A program made the position numbers and the translations under genes. A stretch of 64,000 bases of DNA from Lentisphaeria bacterium (GTDB taxonomy: Bacteria; Verrucomicrobiota; Lentisphaeria; Victivallales; Victivallaceae). The stretch is taken from NCBI GenBank assembly GCA_017508385.1, contig JAFVZB010000011.1, forward strand, positions 1-64,000, read 5' to 3'. Below, one piece after another: positions 20,029 to 28,952 of this stretch (its first letter is position 1; each line of letters opens with the position of its first letter). A model generated the notes under the pieces. That model searched no databases, was not told the origin of the DNA, and worked only from the letters and a program-made list of their open reading frames with translations.

Positions 20029-20703
20029 ATGTATAAAAACAAAAAACTGTGCATTTTTTCGTTTGTAATTTCAACTCTCATATGTTTCGCCGGAGAAAAT
20101 CATGGCGGTGTTGCCCAATTGTGCTTTGATTTATACATTCTGAACCCGGATGGAACCAAAGCAAAACTGACCACTTCCGCCAGAAGAGTCGGGAAAAACC
20201 GCATCGTAACTGTAAAGCCGCATACAAAAACATACTCTTATTCCAGCAATTCCTGTTCTTTTATCAAAACAGAACACTGGCTGCGTTCTCCGTTTCCGGA
20301 CGGTTACATGGAAATAAAAGCGGAAGCAGATTGTCTGCTCAAATTTGAGTTCACAGCATCTGAACCACCAAAAGGGAAATATTACTGGAACGAGATGAAA
20401 TTATTTGTGGATGACAAACTTGTTCCGGAAAATGAATTTACAGTAAGATACGAAAAACGGAACTGCAACCTGCCGAAAATAATCAAAAAAACGCCATACA
20501 CTTACAAAAGAGGCAAAAGAAAATATACATCTTATCGCAAAACCCTGGTCGCAAGGGAGGTCAAAGATATTCCGTCTCCGCAGAACGGAGGAATTATCTT
20601 CAACAGTTACCGCAGACCAATATTCACCAAACTGCTCAAAAAAGGGGAAAGTTTCAAACACCACTTTGAAGTAAAAGCCATTTCGGAAGTGGAATTCAAA
20701 TAA
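20029..20703 (+). CDS. Secreted protein of unknown function
   Basis: A 224-residue protein that I do not recognise. It begins with a signal peptide (MYKNKKLCIFSFVISTLICF, cleavage near residue 21) and is otherwise polar, with many Lys and Tyr residues. A basic stretch (KKTPYTYKRGKRKYTSYRK) lies near residues 150-170. An AAAGGAG site precedes the ATG and a terminator follows the stop, so it is a single-gene unit. Its base composition is more A-rich than its neighbours, which may indicate transfer or weak codon selection. Confidence 0.7.
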   Translation: MYKNKKLCIFSFVISTLICFAGENHGGVAQLCFDLYILNPDGTKAKLTTSARRVGKNRIVTVKPHTKTYSYSSNSCSFIKTEHWLRSPFPDGYMEIKAEADCLLKFEFTASEPPKGKYYWNEMKLFVDDKLVPENEFTVRYEKRNCNLPKIIKKTPYTYKRGKRKYTSYRKTLVAREVKDIPSPQNGGIIFNSYRRPIFTKLLKKGESFKHHFEVKAISEVEFK

Positions 20704-20706
20704 ACA

Positions 20707-20750
20707 CAAAAAAACGTCCTTGCGCCATAAAGCGAAGGACGTCATTTCTG
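20707..20750. terminator. Shared terminator between the 20029 gene and obgE
   Basis: ACGTCCTT (20714-20721) pairs with AAGGACGT (20735-20742). An A-run on the left gives a U-run for minus-strand transcripts. The genes on both sides converge on it. Confidence 0.75.
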
Positions 20751-20763
20751 AAAACAACAGTTT

Positions 20764-21786
20764 TCACTTGATATTGTAGAAACCGGCTTTCTTTGCGGCA
20801 GTGACCTGCTCCCTTACTCCATTGAGCAAGCCGCCGAGTTCTCCGATAGCGGCAGTGACCGGATATATGGCAATCACTTCACTTGCCAATTTCTCTTTCA
20901 GACGATCAAGGTTTTCTTCAGCTCCCTCAAGATCCATTTTATTGGCGACAATCATTGTGGCGCGTTTTGAAAGTCCGGGCATGTAAAGCTCAAGTTCGTT
21001 TTTGAGCGCATCAAGATCATCAAGCGGATCCCTGCCGTCAACTCCGCCCATATCGAGAACGTAACTCAGCACCGAGGTGCGCTCGATGTGACGCAAAAAA
21101 GCGTGCCCGAGTCCGACGTTTTCGTGAGCTCCCTCGATGAGTCCCGGAATATCGGCAACAAGGATTCGCTCGAAATCGGGATACTCGACCACTCCCACCA
21201 CGGGGTTAAGCGTGGTAAAGGGATAGCTTGCAACTTTGGGTTTGGCGGCGGAAATTGCTCCAAGCAGAGTTGACTTTCCGGCATTGGGAAATCCGACCAG
21301 ACCGACATCGGCGATGGTCTTCAACTCAAGCTGGCAGCTCTTTTCTTCACCGGGCTTGCCCTCTTCGCAATAGCGGGGCACTCGGTTTACACTGCTTACG
21401 AAACGGGCATTTCCACGCCCTCCCCTGCCGCCTTTGGCGACCATGACCCGCATTCCGGGAGCATCAAGATCGGCAATCAGCTCTCCGGTCTCGGCATCGG
21501 TGACCACGGTTCCCACGGGAACTTTCACGATAACCGGCTCGGCATTTCTGCCGTGACAGCCTGCTCCCTTTCCGCCCGGACCGTTGGCTCCGCGGAAATG
21601 GCTTTGATAAACCAATGCGACCAGACTCTGCTCACTTGAAGTGCTTTCCAAATACACACTGCCGCCTGCTCCGCCGTCTCCGCCGTCGGGGCCGCCCTTG
21701 GGAACGAATTTTTCCCGGCGAAAACTGCAGCATCCGTTGCCGCCGTCGCCGCCTTTGACGGTTATTTTTACTCTGTCAACAAACAT
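20764..21786 (-). CDS. obgE: GTPase Obg
   Basis: Obg (340 residues) is an essential GTPase linked to large-subunit assembly and stress responses. The glycine-rich Obg fold (GGDGGNGCCSFRREKFVPKG...) covers the first 160 residues. The G domain follows, with GFPNAGKST, DIPGLIEGAHENVGLGH and NKMDL motifs. The C-terminal extension of some family members is short. GAGG precedes the ATG. A strong terminator separates it from rpmA upstream. Confidence 0.96.
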   Translation of the reverse strand: MFVDRVKITVKGGDGGNGCCSFRREKFVPKGGPDGGDGGAGGSVYLESTSSEQSLVALVYQSHFRGANGPGGKGAGCHGRNAEPVIVKVPVGTVVTDAETGELIADLDAPGMRVMVAKGGRGGRGNARFVSSVNRVPRYCEEGKPGEEKSCQLELKTIADVGLVGFPNAGKSTLLGAISAAKPKVASYPFTTLNPVVGVVEYPDFERILVADIPGLIEGAHENVGLGHAFLRHIERTSVLSYVLDMGGVDGRDPLDDLDALKNELELYMPGLSKRATMIVANKMDLEGAEENLDRLKEKLASEVIAIYPVTAAIGELGGLLNGVREQVTAAKKAGFYNIK

Positions 21787-21802
21787 TATTTACCTCTTAT
21801 TC

Positions 21803-21842
21803 AAAAAAAATGTCCGGAAAGCTGAAGATGCTTCCCGGACAT
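21803..21842 (-). terminator. Intrinsic terminator after rpmA
   Basis: A 13-bp stem with one G-U pair, a 7-base loop and eight U residues on the minus strand, between rpmA and obgE. obgE is therefore either expressed by read-through or from a promoter not recognised here. Confidence 0.85.
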
Positions 21843-21878
21843 CAAAGACTTTTTTTACAGACGATCAAACGTCCGACA

Positions 21879-22133
21879 TCAGTTCGCGGCGACCGGAACG
21901 ATGCTGACTTTGCGCTGCTCTTTGCAGAACTGAACAGTTCCGTCGCAGAGAGCGAAAAGGGTGTAATCACGTCCGCAACCGACGTTCACGCCGGGACGGA
22001 AACGGGTTCCACGCTGACGGACGATGATGGAACCGGCGGTGACGTTCTCGCCGCCAAATGCCTTGATACCGAGAAACTTCGGTTTACTGTCGCGACCGTT
22101 ACGGCTGCTTGACTGACCTTTCTTATGTGCCAT
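21879..22133 (-). CDS. rpmA: 50S ribosomal protein L27
   Basis: L27 (84 residues) reaches the peptidyl-transferase centre with its N-terminus. [16 protein letters not shown] and the [17 protein letters not shown] stretch are diagnostic. rplU (L21), which usually sits just upstream, is absent; instead rpmA has its own promoter. CAGGAGTC lies eight bases before the start. Confidence 0.96.
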   Translation of the reverse strand: MAHKKGQSSSRNGRDSKPKFLGIKAFGGENVTAGSIIVRQRGTRFRPGVNVGCGRDYTLFALCDGTVQFCKEQRKVSIVPVAAN

Positions 22134-22188
22134 GATTAAGACTCCTGTTTATATTAAAATTACAAAATTATTCACTTGACGATTGCTT

Positions 22189-22217
22189 AAGATACCACCA
22201 TTTGCATCAAAAGTCAA
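22189..22217 (-). promoter_or_regulatory. Promoter of rpmA
   Basis: On the minus strand, TTGACT (22212-22217), 17 bases and TATCTT (22189-22194), 55 bases before the rpmA start and just after the end of the oxidoreductase gene. Confidence 0.65.
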
Positions 22218-22228
22218 GCGCAATTTGA

Positions 22229-23218
22229 TTATTTATTGTTATTTTCAACGAGAACACTGTTATTTCTCGCCCATATCACCTTGCGGCACGGAGATAATTC
22301 ATCTTCGATAGAGAGGTCAAAGACCGGTTTTCCCGTGCGTACTTCATCGACGAACGCCTGAAAGAAATCGTATTTTTCCTCTGAAACATCTATCTCGGTG
22401 ACTCCTTTGCCACTCTGATAGAGGCGGACTTTACCCAATCCCTCACCGCCGTCGAGAAAGCCGTTTTCGCCGAACACCCGGACATACTCGTAGCCCCAAT
22501 GATTCCAATGAGGAGAACATGGACCGCAATAGTTGGCAGTTCCCGAGGCGACTCCGCCGTTTTCAAGCGTCATGGCAAAAACCACCGCCCTGCGGCAATC
22601 GCTGTTTTCATGGTCGTTGCCGAGCGTGGTCTCTCTCGCAGTCACTTCGACTACTTTCAACTGAGTGACAAACTCAATAAAGCGCATATTGTAGATACCC
22701 ACCTGACGGATGAGTCCGCCGTCGATATCTTCGCTCTTCGGACGGCGGTCGTGCCACGGATAGCTCTTCTGGGTGTGCACGCTTATCACTTTGCCGATGA
22801 CTCCTTCGGATATGAGACGTCTCATTCCGCAGTAAGGAGCGGCACTGTATGTCCCCGCCTGCTCGTGATAGATCATTCCGGTGCGTTTGGAAGTCGCGAT
22901 GATTTCATCAAGCTCTTCTTCGGTGAATGCGCTTGGTTTCTCAGCGTAAACGTGTTTACCCTGCTCCATGCACCACACGGCAAGAGCGGCTTGCCCTTTT
23001 CTCAGCGGAGCGCAGAGAGAAACTATATCTACTCCGCTATTTTTCACCATATCTTCAAGCGACTCGTATCGGGGAGCTTTGCCCCGCACGCTTTCGGGCA
23101 TGGCGCACTCTTCGACTCCGGAAATGCCGACTACTTCAACTTCCGGCATCGTATATGCTTTCCAGACCTGATGACCTCCGCCGTTTCCGTAAAGGGCGAC
23201 TTTGACGGTATTCTTCAT
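22229..23218 (-). CDS. Gfo/Idh/MocA family oxidoreductase
   Basis: A 329-residue NAD(P)-dependent dehydrogenase-like protein. The N-terminal Rossmann fold has VALYGNGGGH. The conserved EKP of the family is found in HVYAEKPSAF, and a C-terminal alpha/beta domain follows. The true start is the ATG overlapping the TSCPD stop by one base (TAATG). Substrate unknown: sugars and sugar derivatives are common in this family. It is the last of a four-gene operon beginning at 24964. Confidence 0.85.
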   Translation of the reverse strand: MKNTVKVALYGNGGGHQVWKAYTMPEVEVVGISGVEECAMPESVRGKAPRYESLEDMVKNSGVDIVSLCAPLRKGQAALAVWCMEQGKHVYAEKPSAFTEEELDEIIATSKRTGMIYHEQAGTYSAAPYCGMRRLISEGVIGKVISVHTQKSYPWHDRRPKSEDIDGGLIRQVGIYNMRFIEFVTQLKVVEVTARETTLGNDHENSDCRRAVVFAMTLENGGVASGTANYCGPCSPHWNHWGYEYVRVFGENGFLDGGEGLGKVRLYQSGKGVTEIDVSEEKYDFFQAFVDEVRTGKPVFDLSIEDELSPCRKVIWARNNSVLVENNNK

Positions 23219-23469
23219 TACAACACCTTTTTCAATGCTTCTGCCAGCTGGTCGGGACAGCTGCTCTGACGGCTGCCGCAACAAATGCCGCTCAACCTTT
23301 TTACCGCCTCTGAAGCGGTCATTCCCCGCACCAGAGCAGTTATTCCCAGGTGATTTCCCGGGCATCCGCCGCGGAACACCACATCTTTCACCTCTTTGGT
23401 CGAGTCGTCAACTTCGACCTCGATCTCATAAGCGCAGACTGTGCCGTTGGTATCATGGATTATCTTCAT
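23218..23469 (-). CDS. Stand-alone TSCPD domain protein
   Basis: An 83-residue protein with four conserved cysteines in GGCPGN, GICCGSR and SSCPD. This matches the small TSCPD-domain family related to the C-terminal part of vitamin B12-dependent ribonucleotide reductase; the cysteines suggest metal binding. No reductase gene is adjacent. It sits between the CobS-like gene and the oxidoreductase gene with minimal spacing. Confidence 0.8.
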   Translation of the reverse strand: MKIIHDTNGTVCAYEIEVEVDDSTKEVKDVVFRGGCPGNHLGITALVRGMTASEAVKRLSGICCGSRQSSCPDQLAEALKKVL

Positions 23470-23472
23470 TTT

Positions 23473-24189
23473 TCACCCCAATATTATCATGCTGCAAAGC
23501 AGAAGAAGCACCTCTGCGCATCCGGAAGCAAACGTAACATCATTACCGTTGACGATGTAATCTTCTGACCACACTTTTTTGCGGAAAAAGAGCGCAGTGC
23601 CTGCCGTTACCGCAAGCGAGACGAGCGTCGCCAGCGGATAACTCCAGAACCAGAGAAAAGCTATCACACCCGGTATCAGGTAGAGTTTCCACCGCTCTCC
23701 GGCTTCGACTTTGATTATGGAATTTTCCTCTCCGAAAGTTGCGCAGTACATTTCAAGCGAAAACACCAGCACAAAGAAAAGCAGGATAAATCCGGTATTT
23801 TCCCCGTTGGCGATGGCAAAAAACGCCGCGAGTTTGAAGAGAATAACAAAAGTCACCATTGAGTTCACAAAACTGCCGGCGCTCTCTTTGAAGATAAACT
23901 CTGCAATCTTTTCAGCAACCATTTTTCCGCTTCTGCCGGAATTGACCATTTCCATGATGATAACAGCGGCAAAAGCCCAGATGGCACTGCAGGGGATATT
24001 GACGTTCAACAGAATTCCGAGAGCGGCAAGAATGACTCCCGGAACCGCTCCTGCAACCGGTATCATCACCGCAGTATCAAATGAGCTGCTTTCCTGAACA
24101 TCAAACTTTTCCGCCCACGGCAGAGGAATATCGACCATCATATTCCACGCCGAAAGAAACGAGCTGCAAATTTTATCAAGATGCTTCAT
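23473..24189 (-). CDS. Membrane protein resembling CobS
   Basis: A 238-residue integral membrane protein with about six hydrophobic segments. The N-terminus (SAWNMMVDIPLPW, then FDTAVMIPVAGAVPGVIL) and the C-terminus (GNDVTFASGCAEVLLLL) resemble the family of adenosylcobinamide-GDP ribazoletransferase, which joins the two halves of cobalamin. The central Asp-rich motif expected of active CobS is not evident, and no other cobalamin genes are adjacent, so the activity is doubtful. GGAGG lies ten bases before the ATG, inside the acyltransferase gene. Confidence 0.45.
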   Translation of the reverse strand: MKHLDKICSSFLSAWNMMVDIPLPWAEKFDVQESSSFDTAVMIPVAGAVPGVILAALGILLNVNIPCSAIWAFAAVIIMEMVNSGRSGKMVAEKIAEFIFKESAGSFVNSMVTFVILFKLAAFFAIANGENTGFILLFFVLVFSLEMYCATFGEENSIIKVEAGERWKLYLIPGVIAFLWFWSYPLATLVSLAVTAGTALFFRKKVWSEDYIVNGNDVTFASGCAEVLLLLCSMIILG

Positions 24190-24964
24190 CTTCAAGTATC
24201 CTCCAGTACTCCTGTTCCATTTCGGAATGCACACGCTGTGCGAGAGTTTTGCGGTTTTCTCCATCCGCAATTTCCGTCACTCCTATAATATAGACCCTCG
24301 AGACCACTTTTTTCAAGCCCAATGCGTGCCATAAATAAGTTCCGAAGCCGACATCACCGTACCACGCACTGCTTTTTTCGGGCTCTTCCGGGCAGCTGTA
24401 AAAGAGCAGAACCTTGAAAATCCTGCATTTCGTGAGTTCAGCCGCATCGAAAGCGGTCGATTTGAACGGAAGAACTCCATGCAGTCCGTCGGTACTGGTT
24501 CCCTCGGGATAGACCAGCATATTTACCGAATTTCTGATGGTCCGGGTGATTTCAATCGCACTCTTTTTCGATTCAAGTTTGCGTTTGCGGTCGATCCAGA
24601 CCGGACGTGACAACGCTACCAGCCAGCCGATCACAGGTGTGCTTTTCAGCTCTTTTTTAGGAGCAAATCTTACCGGAAACACCGAGGCGTTTACCAATAT
24701 ATCAAAGGGTCCTGTATGATTGCTTACAACAAGTCCGCCCTGCTCCGTAACTTTTCCGTTCAACTCGATCGACACATTCATGATTTTGGCACATATCCCT
24801 GCCCACACCCGGGTCAGTTTTGCCGCACGGAGCATGACCAGTTTTTCATTGCGGAACACAGTCACCAAAAAACAGAACACTCCGATAAGAAAACTCCAGT
24901 TCACAAGAAGCAAAATGCGTATGATGCGGCGGAAAAATCCGCAAACCGCTTCAACTATTTTCAT
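24176..24964 (-). CDS. 1-acyl-glycerol-3-phosphate acyltransferase family protein
   Basis: A 262-residue PlsC-type acyltransferase acting on membrane phospholipid or ornithine-lipid precursors. An N-terminal membrane helix is followed by the catalytic NHTGPFD motif (NHX4D pattern) near residue 80 and the substrate-binding YPEGTSTDG near residue 150. A GTG three codons upstream is possible, but the ATG at 24962-24964 has GGAG eight bases before it. First gene of the operon; the CobS-like gene overlaps its end by 14 bases. Confidence 0.87.
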   Translation of the reverse strand: MKIVEAVCGFFRRIIRILLLVNWSFLIGVFCFLVTVFRNEKLVMLRAAKLTRVWAGICAKIMNVSIELNGKVTEQGGLVVSNHTGPFDILVNASVFPVRFAPKKELKSTPVIGWLVALSRPVWIDRKRKLESKKSAIEITRTIRNSVNMLVYPEGTSTDGLHGVLPFKSTAFDAAELTKCRIFKVLLFYSCPEEPEKSSAWYGDVGFGTYLWHALGLKKVVSRVYIIGVTEIADGENRKTLAQRVHSEMEQEYWRILEDEAS

Positions 24965-24996
24965 AAAATTCACTCCGATATTCTTTACTTTTCTAT

Positions 24997-25025
24997 ATTA
25001 TAATGCATCTTGGACACATTTACAA
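24997..25025 (-). promoter_or_regulatory. Promoter of the acyltransferase operon
   Basis: On the minus strand, TTGTAA (25020-25025), 17 bases and TATAAT (24997-25002). It lies back to back with the fumarase promoter. Confidence 0.7.
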
Positions 25026-25026
25026 C

Positions 25027-25054
25027 TTGCCTATTGACAAAAAAGGTATATATT
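25027..25054 (+). promoter_or_regulatory. Promoter of the fumarase-murG operon
   Basis: TTGCCT (25027-25032), 16 bases and TATATT (25049-25054). A TTGACA at 25034 is only 9 to 11 bases from any -10 box, so it is not used in this reading. Confidence 0.6.
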
Positions 25055-25086
25055 ATGACGTATTTCACAATTTTTCAGGAGTTATT

Positions 25087-25935
25087 ATGCAAAGAATCAT
25101 CTCGTACGACACCGTCGTGGAACAGGTTGCCGCCCTTTGCGGAAAAGCCGCTTGCGATCTGTCTGCCGATGTAAAAAAGGTGCTCTTTTCAGCAAAAGAG
25201 CGTGAAACAACTGCAATGGCAAAAGATTTTTTTGACCAGTATCAGGAAAACAGCAAAATAGCAGAATCGACCCGTCTGCCGCTCTGTCAGGATACCGGTT
25301 TTGCCGTCTATTTCATCGAACTGGGATGCGATGTAAAACTTGACAGGTCTGATATTTACAGCGCAGTAAACGAGGGAACACGCAAAGGTTACGGAGAATT
25401 TTTCCTGAGAAAATCCATCGTTTCCGACCCGCTTTTTGACCGTAAAAACACCCGTGACAACACTCCGGCTATCATCCACCTGAAACTGGTTGCCGGAGAT
25501 AAAATCAAAATCGTTCTCGCTCCGAAGGGCGGCGGCAGTGAAAATATGAGCGCAGTAAAAATGCTCAAGCCCTCCGACGGACGTCAGGGTGTCGTTGACT
25601 TTGTGGTGAACTCCGTGGTCAACGCAGGCGGAAACCCCTGCCCGCCGACCGTGGTCGGTGTCGGCATCGGCGGAACTATGGAAATGGCGGCTATCCTCGC
25701 AAAAACCGCTCTTTTGCGGGAGCTCGGCAAGCCTGCTGAGGATGAGCGTTATGCAGAACTTGAAAGGGAGATCCTTGAAAAGATAAACGCATCCGGAGTC
25801 GGTCCGCAGGGATTGGGCGGCAATGTCACCAGCCTTGCCGTTCAGATTTTACACCATCCGTGCCATCTGGCAAGTCTGCCGGTGGCGGTAAATCTCAACT
25901 GCCATGCGGCAAGACACGCAGAGGTGACGATATGA
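25087..25935 (+). CDS. Fumarate hydratase class I, alpha subunit
   Basis: A 282-residue iron-sulfur subunit of the two-subunit class I fumarase (or a tartrate dehydratase of the same family), converting fumarate to malate. Candidate [4Fe-4S] ligands are in [15 protein letters not shown] and the C-terminal [16 protein letters not shown] region. The upstream ATG of the open frame is rejected because CAGGAG stands five bases before the ATG at 25087. Its stop overlaps the beta-subunit start (ATGA). Confidence 0.92.
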   Translation: MQRIISYDTVVEQVAALCGKAACDLSADVKKVLFSAKERETTAMAKDFFDQYQENSKIAESTRLPLCQDTGFAVYFIELGCDVKLDRSDIYSAVNEGTRKGYGEFFLRKSIVSDPLFDRKNTRDNTPAIIHLKLVAGDKIKIVLAPKGGGSENMSAVKMLKPSDGRQGVVDFVVNSVVNAGGNPCPPTVVGVGIGGTMEMAAILAKTALLRELGKPAEDERYAELEREILEKINASGVGPQGLGGNVTSLAVQILHHPCHLASLPVAVNLNCHAARHAEVTI

Positions 25936-26456
25936 TAAAGAAGATAACTACTCCGTTTTCAGCCGCAGATGCTTCAGATCTCAAAGCCGGAGACCAACTC
26001 AGACTCACCGGAGTCATTTACACCGGACGTGATGCCGCCCACAAGCGATTGGTCGCCCTGCTCGACGAGGGCAAAGAGCTGCCTGTCGATCTGCGTGACC
26101 AATTCATCTACTTTGTCGGTCCTTGCCCGGCTCCTCCGGGACGCCCCATCGGCAGTGCCGGTCCGACCACCAGCTACCGCATGGACGCCTACTCGCCGAG
26201 ATTGATCGCCGATTGCGCTTTGCGTGGAATGATCGGCAAAGGCAACCGCTCCAAGGAGGTCGTCGATGCCATGAAACAGCACAAAGCGGTCTATTTTGCC
26301 GCTACCGGCGGTGCCGGAGCTCTCATCGCCCAGTGCATCAAAAAAGCGGATGTTGTCGCTTTCGATGATCTTGGTCCTGAGGCGATCTACCGGCTCGAAG
26401 TGGAAGATTTCCCGCTCACCGTGGCCATCGACTGCAACGGCAACACTCTTTACTGA
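25932..26456 (+). CDS. Fumarate hydratase class I, beta subunit
   Basis: A 174-residue C-terminal-type subunit of the class I hydratase. VGPCPAPPGRPIGSAGPTTSYRMD is the family core, followed by GKGNRSKEV and the FAATGGAGALIA stretch. The start ATG overlaps the alpha stop and GAGGTG lies inside the alpha gene, so the two are translationally coupled. It continues into murG after 16 bases. Confidence 0.92.
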   Translation: MIKKITTPFSAADASDLKAGDQLRLTGVIYTGRDAAHKRLVALLDEGKELPVDLRDQFIYFVGPCPAPPGRPIGSAGPTTSYRMDAYSPRLIADCALRGMIGKGNRSKEVVDAMKQHKAVYFAATGGAGALIAQCIKKADVVAFDDLGPEAIYRLEVEDFPLTVAIDCNGNTLY

Positions 26457-26472
26457 CAGGGGAACTGCACCA

Positions 26473-27588
26473 ATGGCTCTGGAAAGAATGATCATAACCT
26501 GCGGAGGTACCGGCGGGCACTTCTATCCCGGACTTGCCATCGCCAAAGAGTTTCAGGATAGAGGAGGCAAAGTCATTTTGCTTTTATCAGGTGTCAACGC
26601 CGAAAAACAATCTGAAATCGCAAGAAGTCAGGGGGTCGGGGCAGAATGTCTGCCGATGATGCCTCACCCTCTGAAAAAGCCTTTCAAATTTTTATCCGGT
26701 CTCTTCGGAGGCATTTCAGGTTCACGCAGGGTGATAAAGCGTTTTGCTCCGCAAGCCATTCTCGGAATGGGCAGTTTTGCCAGTCTGCCGCCGATTGCCG
26801 CTGCGAAACTTTCCCGAATACCGTTGATGCTGCATGACGGAAACGCCCGTGTCGGCAGAGCAAACAGATGGTTTTCGCATCTGGCAGAATTTCTGGCAGT
26901 CGCCTATCCTGCGGTGAATGCGAAAAAGGTAAAAGCTCCGCTGCACGTTACCGGAATGCCGCTGAGAAAAGAGCTGATTCTGCAAAGGAATATTTCAAAA
27001 TCTGGCGCCATTTCCAAACTCAATGAGTTATTTGAATGCAATCTCGATGCGAACAAAAATACCATTCTGGTGTTCGGAGGCAGTCAGGGAGCGGCGATTT
27101 TCAACGAATACTATCCTGAAGCATTCAGAAAACTTGAGGAACGTGATTTTCAGATACTCCATCTGACGGGAAAAGGCAAAATCGAAACTCCAAAAAAGAT
27201 ATATCAGGGTGCAAATTTCCCGTATCTTCTGCTGGAAAGCAGTGAAAAGATGGAGCTCTTTCTTGCCGCCGCCGACCTTGCCGTCTGCCGTTCAGGCGGA
27301 AGCTCTCTTGCCGAACTGGCACTCTTCGGAGTTCCTGCGATATTGACTCCGTATCCGCAGGCGGCAGAGGGGCACCAGACCGACAACGCAAGAGAGTTTG
27401 CCAAGTGCGATGCGGCAAAGATAGTTCCCAATGAGGAACTCACCAAAGAGAAAGCAGTCGAACTTATATCAGAGTATCTCGACAATGAATCCGACTGGCA
27501 AAGAAGAGCGCAGATCATGGCAACTAAAGCCATGCCCGATGCGACAAAGCAACTGCTTGAACTTATAGAAAAAGCTCTTGCAAAATAA
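26473..27588 (+). CDS. murG: UDP-GlcNAc--undecaprenyl-PP-MurNAc-pentapeptide GlcNAc transferase
   Basis: MurG (371 residues) adds GlcNAc to lipid I to make lipid II at the inner face of the membrane. The N-terminal GGTGGHFYPGLAIAKEF, the central GGSQGA and the C-terminal UDP-binding CRSGGSSLAELALFG...EGHQTDNAREF are all present. It is outside a division-and-cell-wall cluster and shares an operon with fumarase, which is unusual. AGGGG lies about ten bases upstream of the ATG. Confidence 0.92.
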   Translation: MALERMIITCGGTGGHFYPGLAIAKEFQDRGGKVILLLSGVNAEKQSEIARSQGVGAECLPMMPHPLKKPFKFLSGLFGGISGSRRVIKRFAPQAILGMGSFASLPPIAAAKLSRIPLMLHDGNARVGRANRWFSHLAEFLAVAYPAVNAKKVKAPLHVTGMPLRKELILQRNISKSGAISKLNELFECNLDANKNTILVFGGSQGAAIFNEYYPEAFRKLEERDFQILHLTGKGKIETPKKIYQGANFPYLLLESSEKMELFLAAADLAVCRSGGSSLAELALFGVPAILTPYPQAAEGHQTDNAREFAKCDAAKIVPNEELTKEKAVELISEYLDNESDWQRRAQIMATKAMPDATKQLLELIEKALAK

Positions 27589-27598
27589 ACAACAAAAA

Positions 27599-27633
27599 AA
27601 AGCTCCGGCAGTAGCAGTGTGTTCCGGAGCTTT
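27599..27633. terminator. Bidirectional terminator between murG and the FAD oxidoreductase
   Basis: A 10-bp perfect stem AAAGCTCCGG/CCGGAGCTTT (27599-27608 with 27624-27633), with A- and T-rich flanks on both sides, lies between two converging genes. Confidence 0.8.
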
Positions 27634-27636
27634 CTG

Positions 27637-28944
27637 TTACATAACGCCTTTTTCTTTCAAAGCGGCATTCACCAATCTTCCGTCAAGGTCGCATGGGTAA
27701 ACCGAACTCTTTACCGCCATTGCGGCTGCGGTTCCTGCGCCCTCACCCACTGCGCAAACAGGAGGAATGACTCTGCTGCTGCTGTGCAGGGCGTGGTCAA
27801 CGGATATAGCACGGCATCCCATCAGCAGATTGACACTCTTTTCGGGAACGATCGCCCGGTAACTTATCTCATAATAGTCATCGGCAGCTATTTTTTTCAA
27901 ATAAGTTCCGGTTCCGCTCGGGTTGTGGATATCTATTGAATAGCTGCCCTTTGCCACTGCATCAGGATATTTTCTGGCGGTATCAAAATCCTCGACCGTC
28001 TGCACGATTTTACCCTTTATGCGGCGGCTCTCACGTACACCGACATGATGGGCTATCGACGAAATGCGGGCGTTTTCGCATCCAGGAACATGATTTTTCA
28101 GAAATCCGTAATACTCACGCACCTGACGTCTGCCTTCGATTTCAGCTTCAGAAAGCTCAACGGCATTGACTCCGCTCTTTTTTATGATGCGGGTGGTGTT
28201 GAAGTGAACCGTCTCATCTATCCATGTGTTGAACCACAACACATTTTCACGGGGGCAGTTGATTTTGCCTTCGGCTTTCAGACGGTCATAGATGGCATTG
28301 ACTCCGGCACGGTCGGGATATCTTGAGCGGTCTATTCCGCTCAATTTAAAACAGGTGGTCATCGGCTGGCAAAGTCCATCTTCGTTGCCATACATCGCCT
28401 CACATCCGGAAAGAACCGCAAGATCTCCGTCTCCCGTGGAGTCAATGAAAACTTTGCCTTTTACCGCAACGTATCCCGACTTCGAGGAAAAAACTGCGGC
28501 TTCGATTTTGCCGCCATCCATTATAACATCACTGAGATTGTGGTGGTAAAGCAGTTTCACTCCGCTCTCAAGGCAGAGCTCTTCGAGCACCAGCATGGAG
28601 ACGTTTTTATCCACGATGCGGCTGTAAAAATCCATATAGCTCTCATCGTATTTCTGTTCTTTTATCTCGGAAACAAGATATTTTCTCATGCGGCTGCACC
28701 ACTCCTGAAAGATGCCTTTGGTCAGATATTTACCGTGAGCGTGATTGCTCATAAACGGGGAGACCTCTCCGAATGAAGCCATACCGCCCAGTGCTCCGTA
28801 CCTTTCGACCAGCACAGTTTTCACGCCGTTTCTGGCGGCTGCGACTGCGGCGCAGACTCCGCCGGGACCTCCGCCGACAACCACGACATCGGCGCTTTCC
28901 ACCACGGGAATATCTCTATTCACAGTATAATTCAATGTATTCAT
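27637..28944 (-). CDS. FAD-dependent oxidoreductase
   Basis: A 435-residue flavoprotein of the FAD-dependent oxidoreductase (PF12831-like) family. The dinucleotide-binding motif VVVVGGGPGGVCAAVAAARNG is near residue 20 and IDSTGDGDLAVLSG near residue 175. Such genes often stand beside glycan catabolism genes, but the substrate is unknown. Its leader (AGGACAATAACAAAAA before the ATG) is the 3' end of the former DUF4838 gene, so the two were probably a tight operon before the insertion at 28953-31192. Confidence 0.85.
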   Translation of the reverse strand: MNTLNYTVNRDIPVVESADVVVVGGGPGGVCAAVAAARNGVKTVLVERYGALGGMASFGEVSPFMSNHAHGKYLTKGIFQEWCSRMRKYLVSEIKEQKYDESYMDFYSRIVDKNVSMLVLEELCLESGVKLLYHHNLSDVIMDGGKIEAAVFSSKSGYVAVKGKVFIDSTGDGDLAVLSGCEAMYGNEDGLCQPMTTCFKLSGIDRSRYPDRAGVNAIYDRLKAEGKINCPRENVLWFNTWIDETVHFNTTRIIKKSGVNAVELSEAEIEGRRQVREYYGFLKNHVPGCENARISSIAHHVGVRESRRIKGKIVQTVEDFDTARKYPDAVAKGSYSIDIHNPSGTGTYLKKIAADDYYEISYRAIVPEKSVNLLMGCRAISVDHALHSSSRVIPPVCAVGEGAGTAAAMAVKSSVYPCDLDGRLVNAALKEKGVM

Positions 28945-28952
28945 TTTTTGTT

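Noticed and set aside
25034-25056. TTGACA with TATTAT upstream of fumarase
   Set aside because: The spacer is 11 bases, too short for the main sigma factor; TTGCCT-16-TATATT overlaps it with normal spacing.
26296-26472. N-terminal extension of murG into the fumarase beta gene
   Set aside because: The extension is a shadow of the fumarase gene; MurG homology starts at the ATG at 26473.
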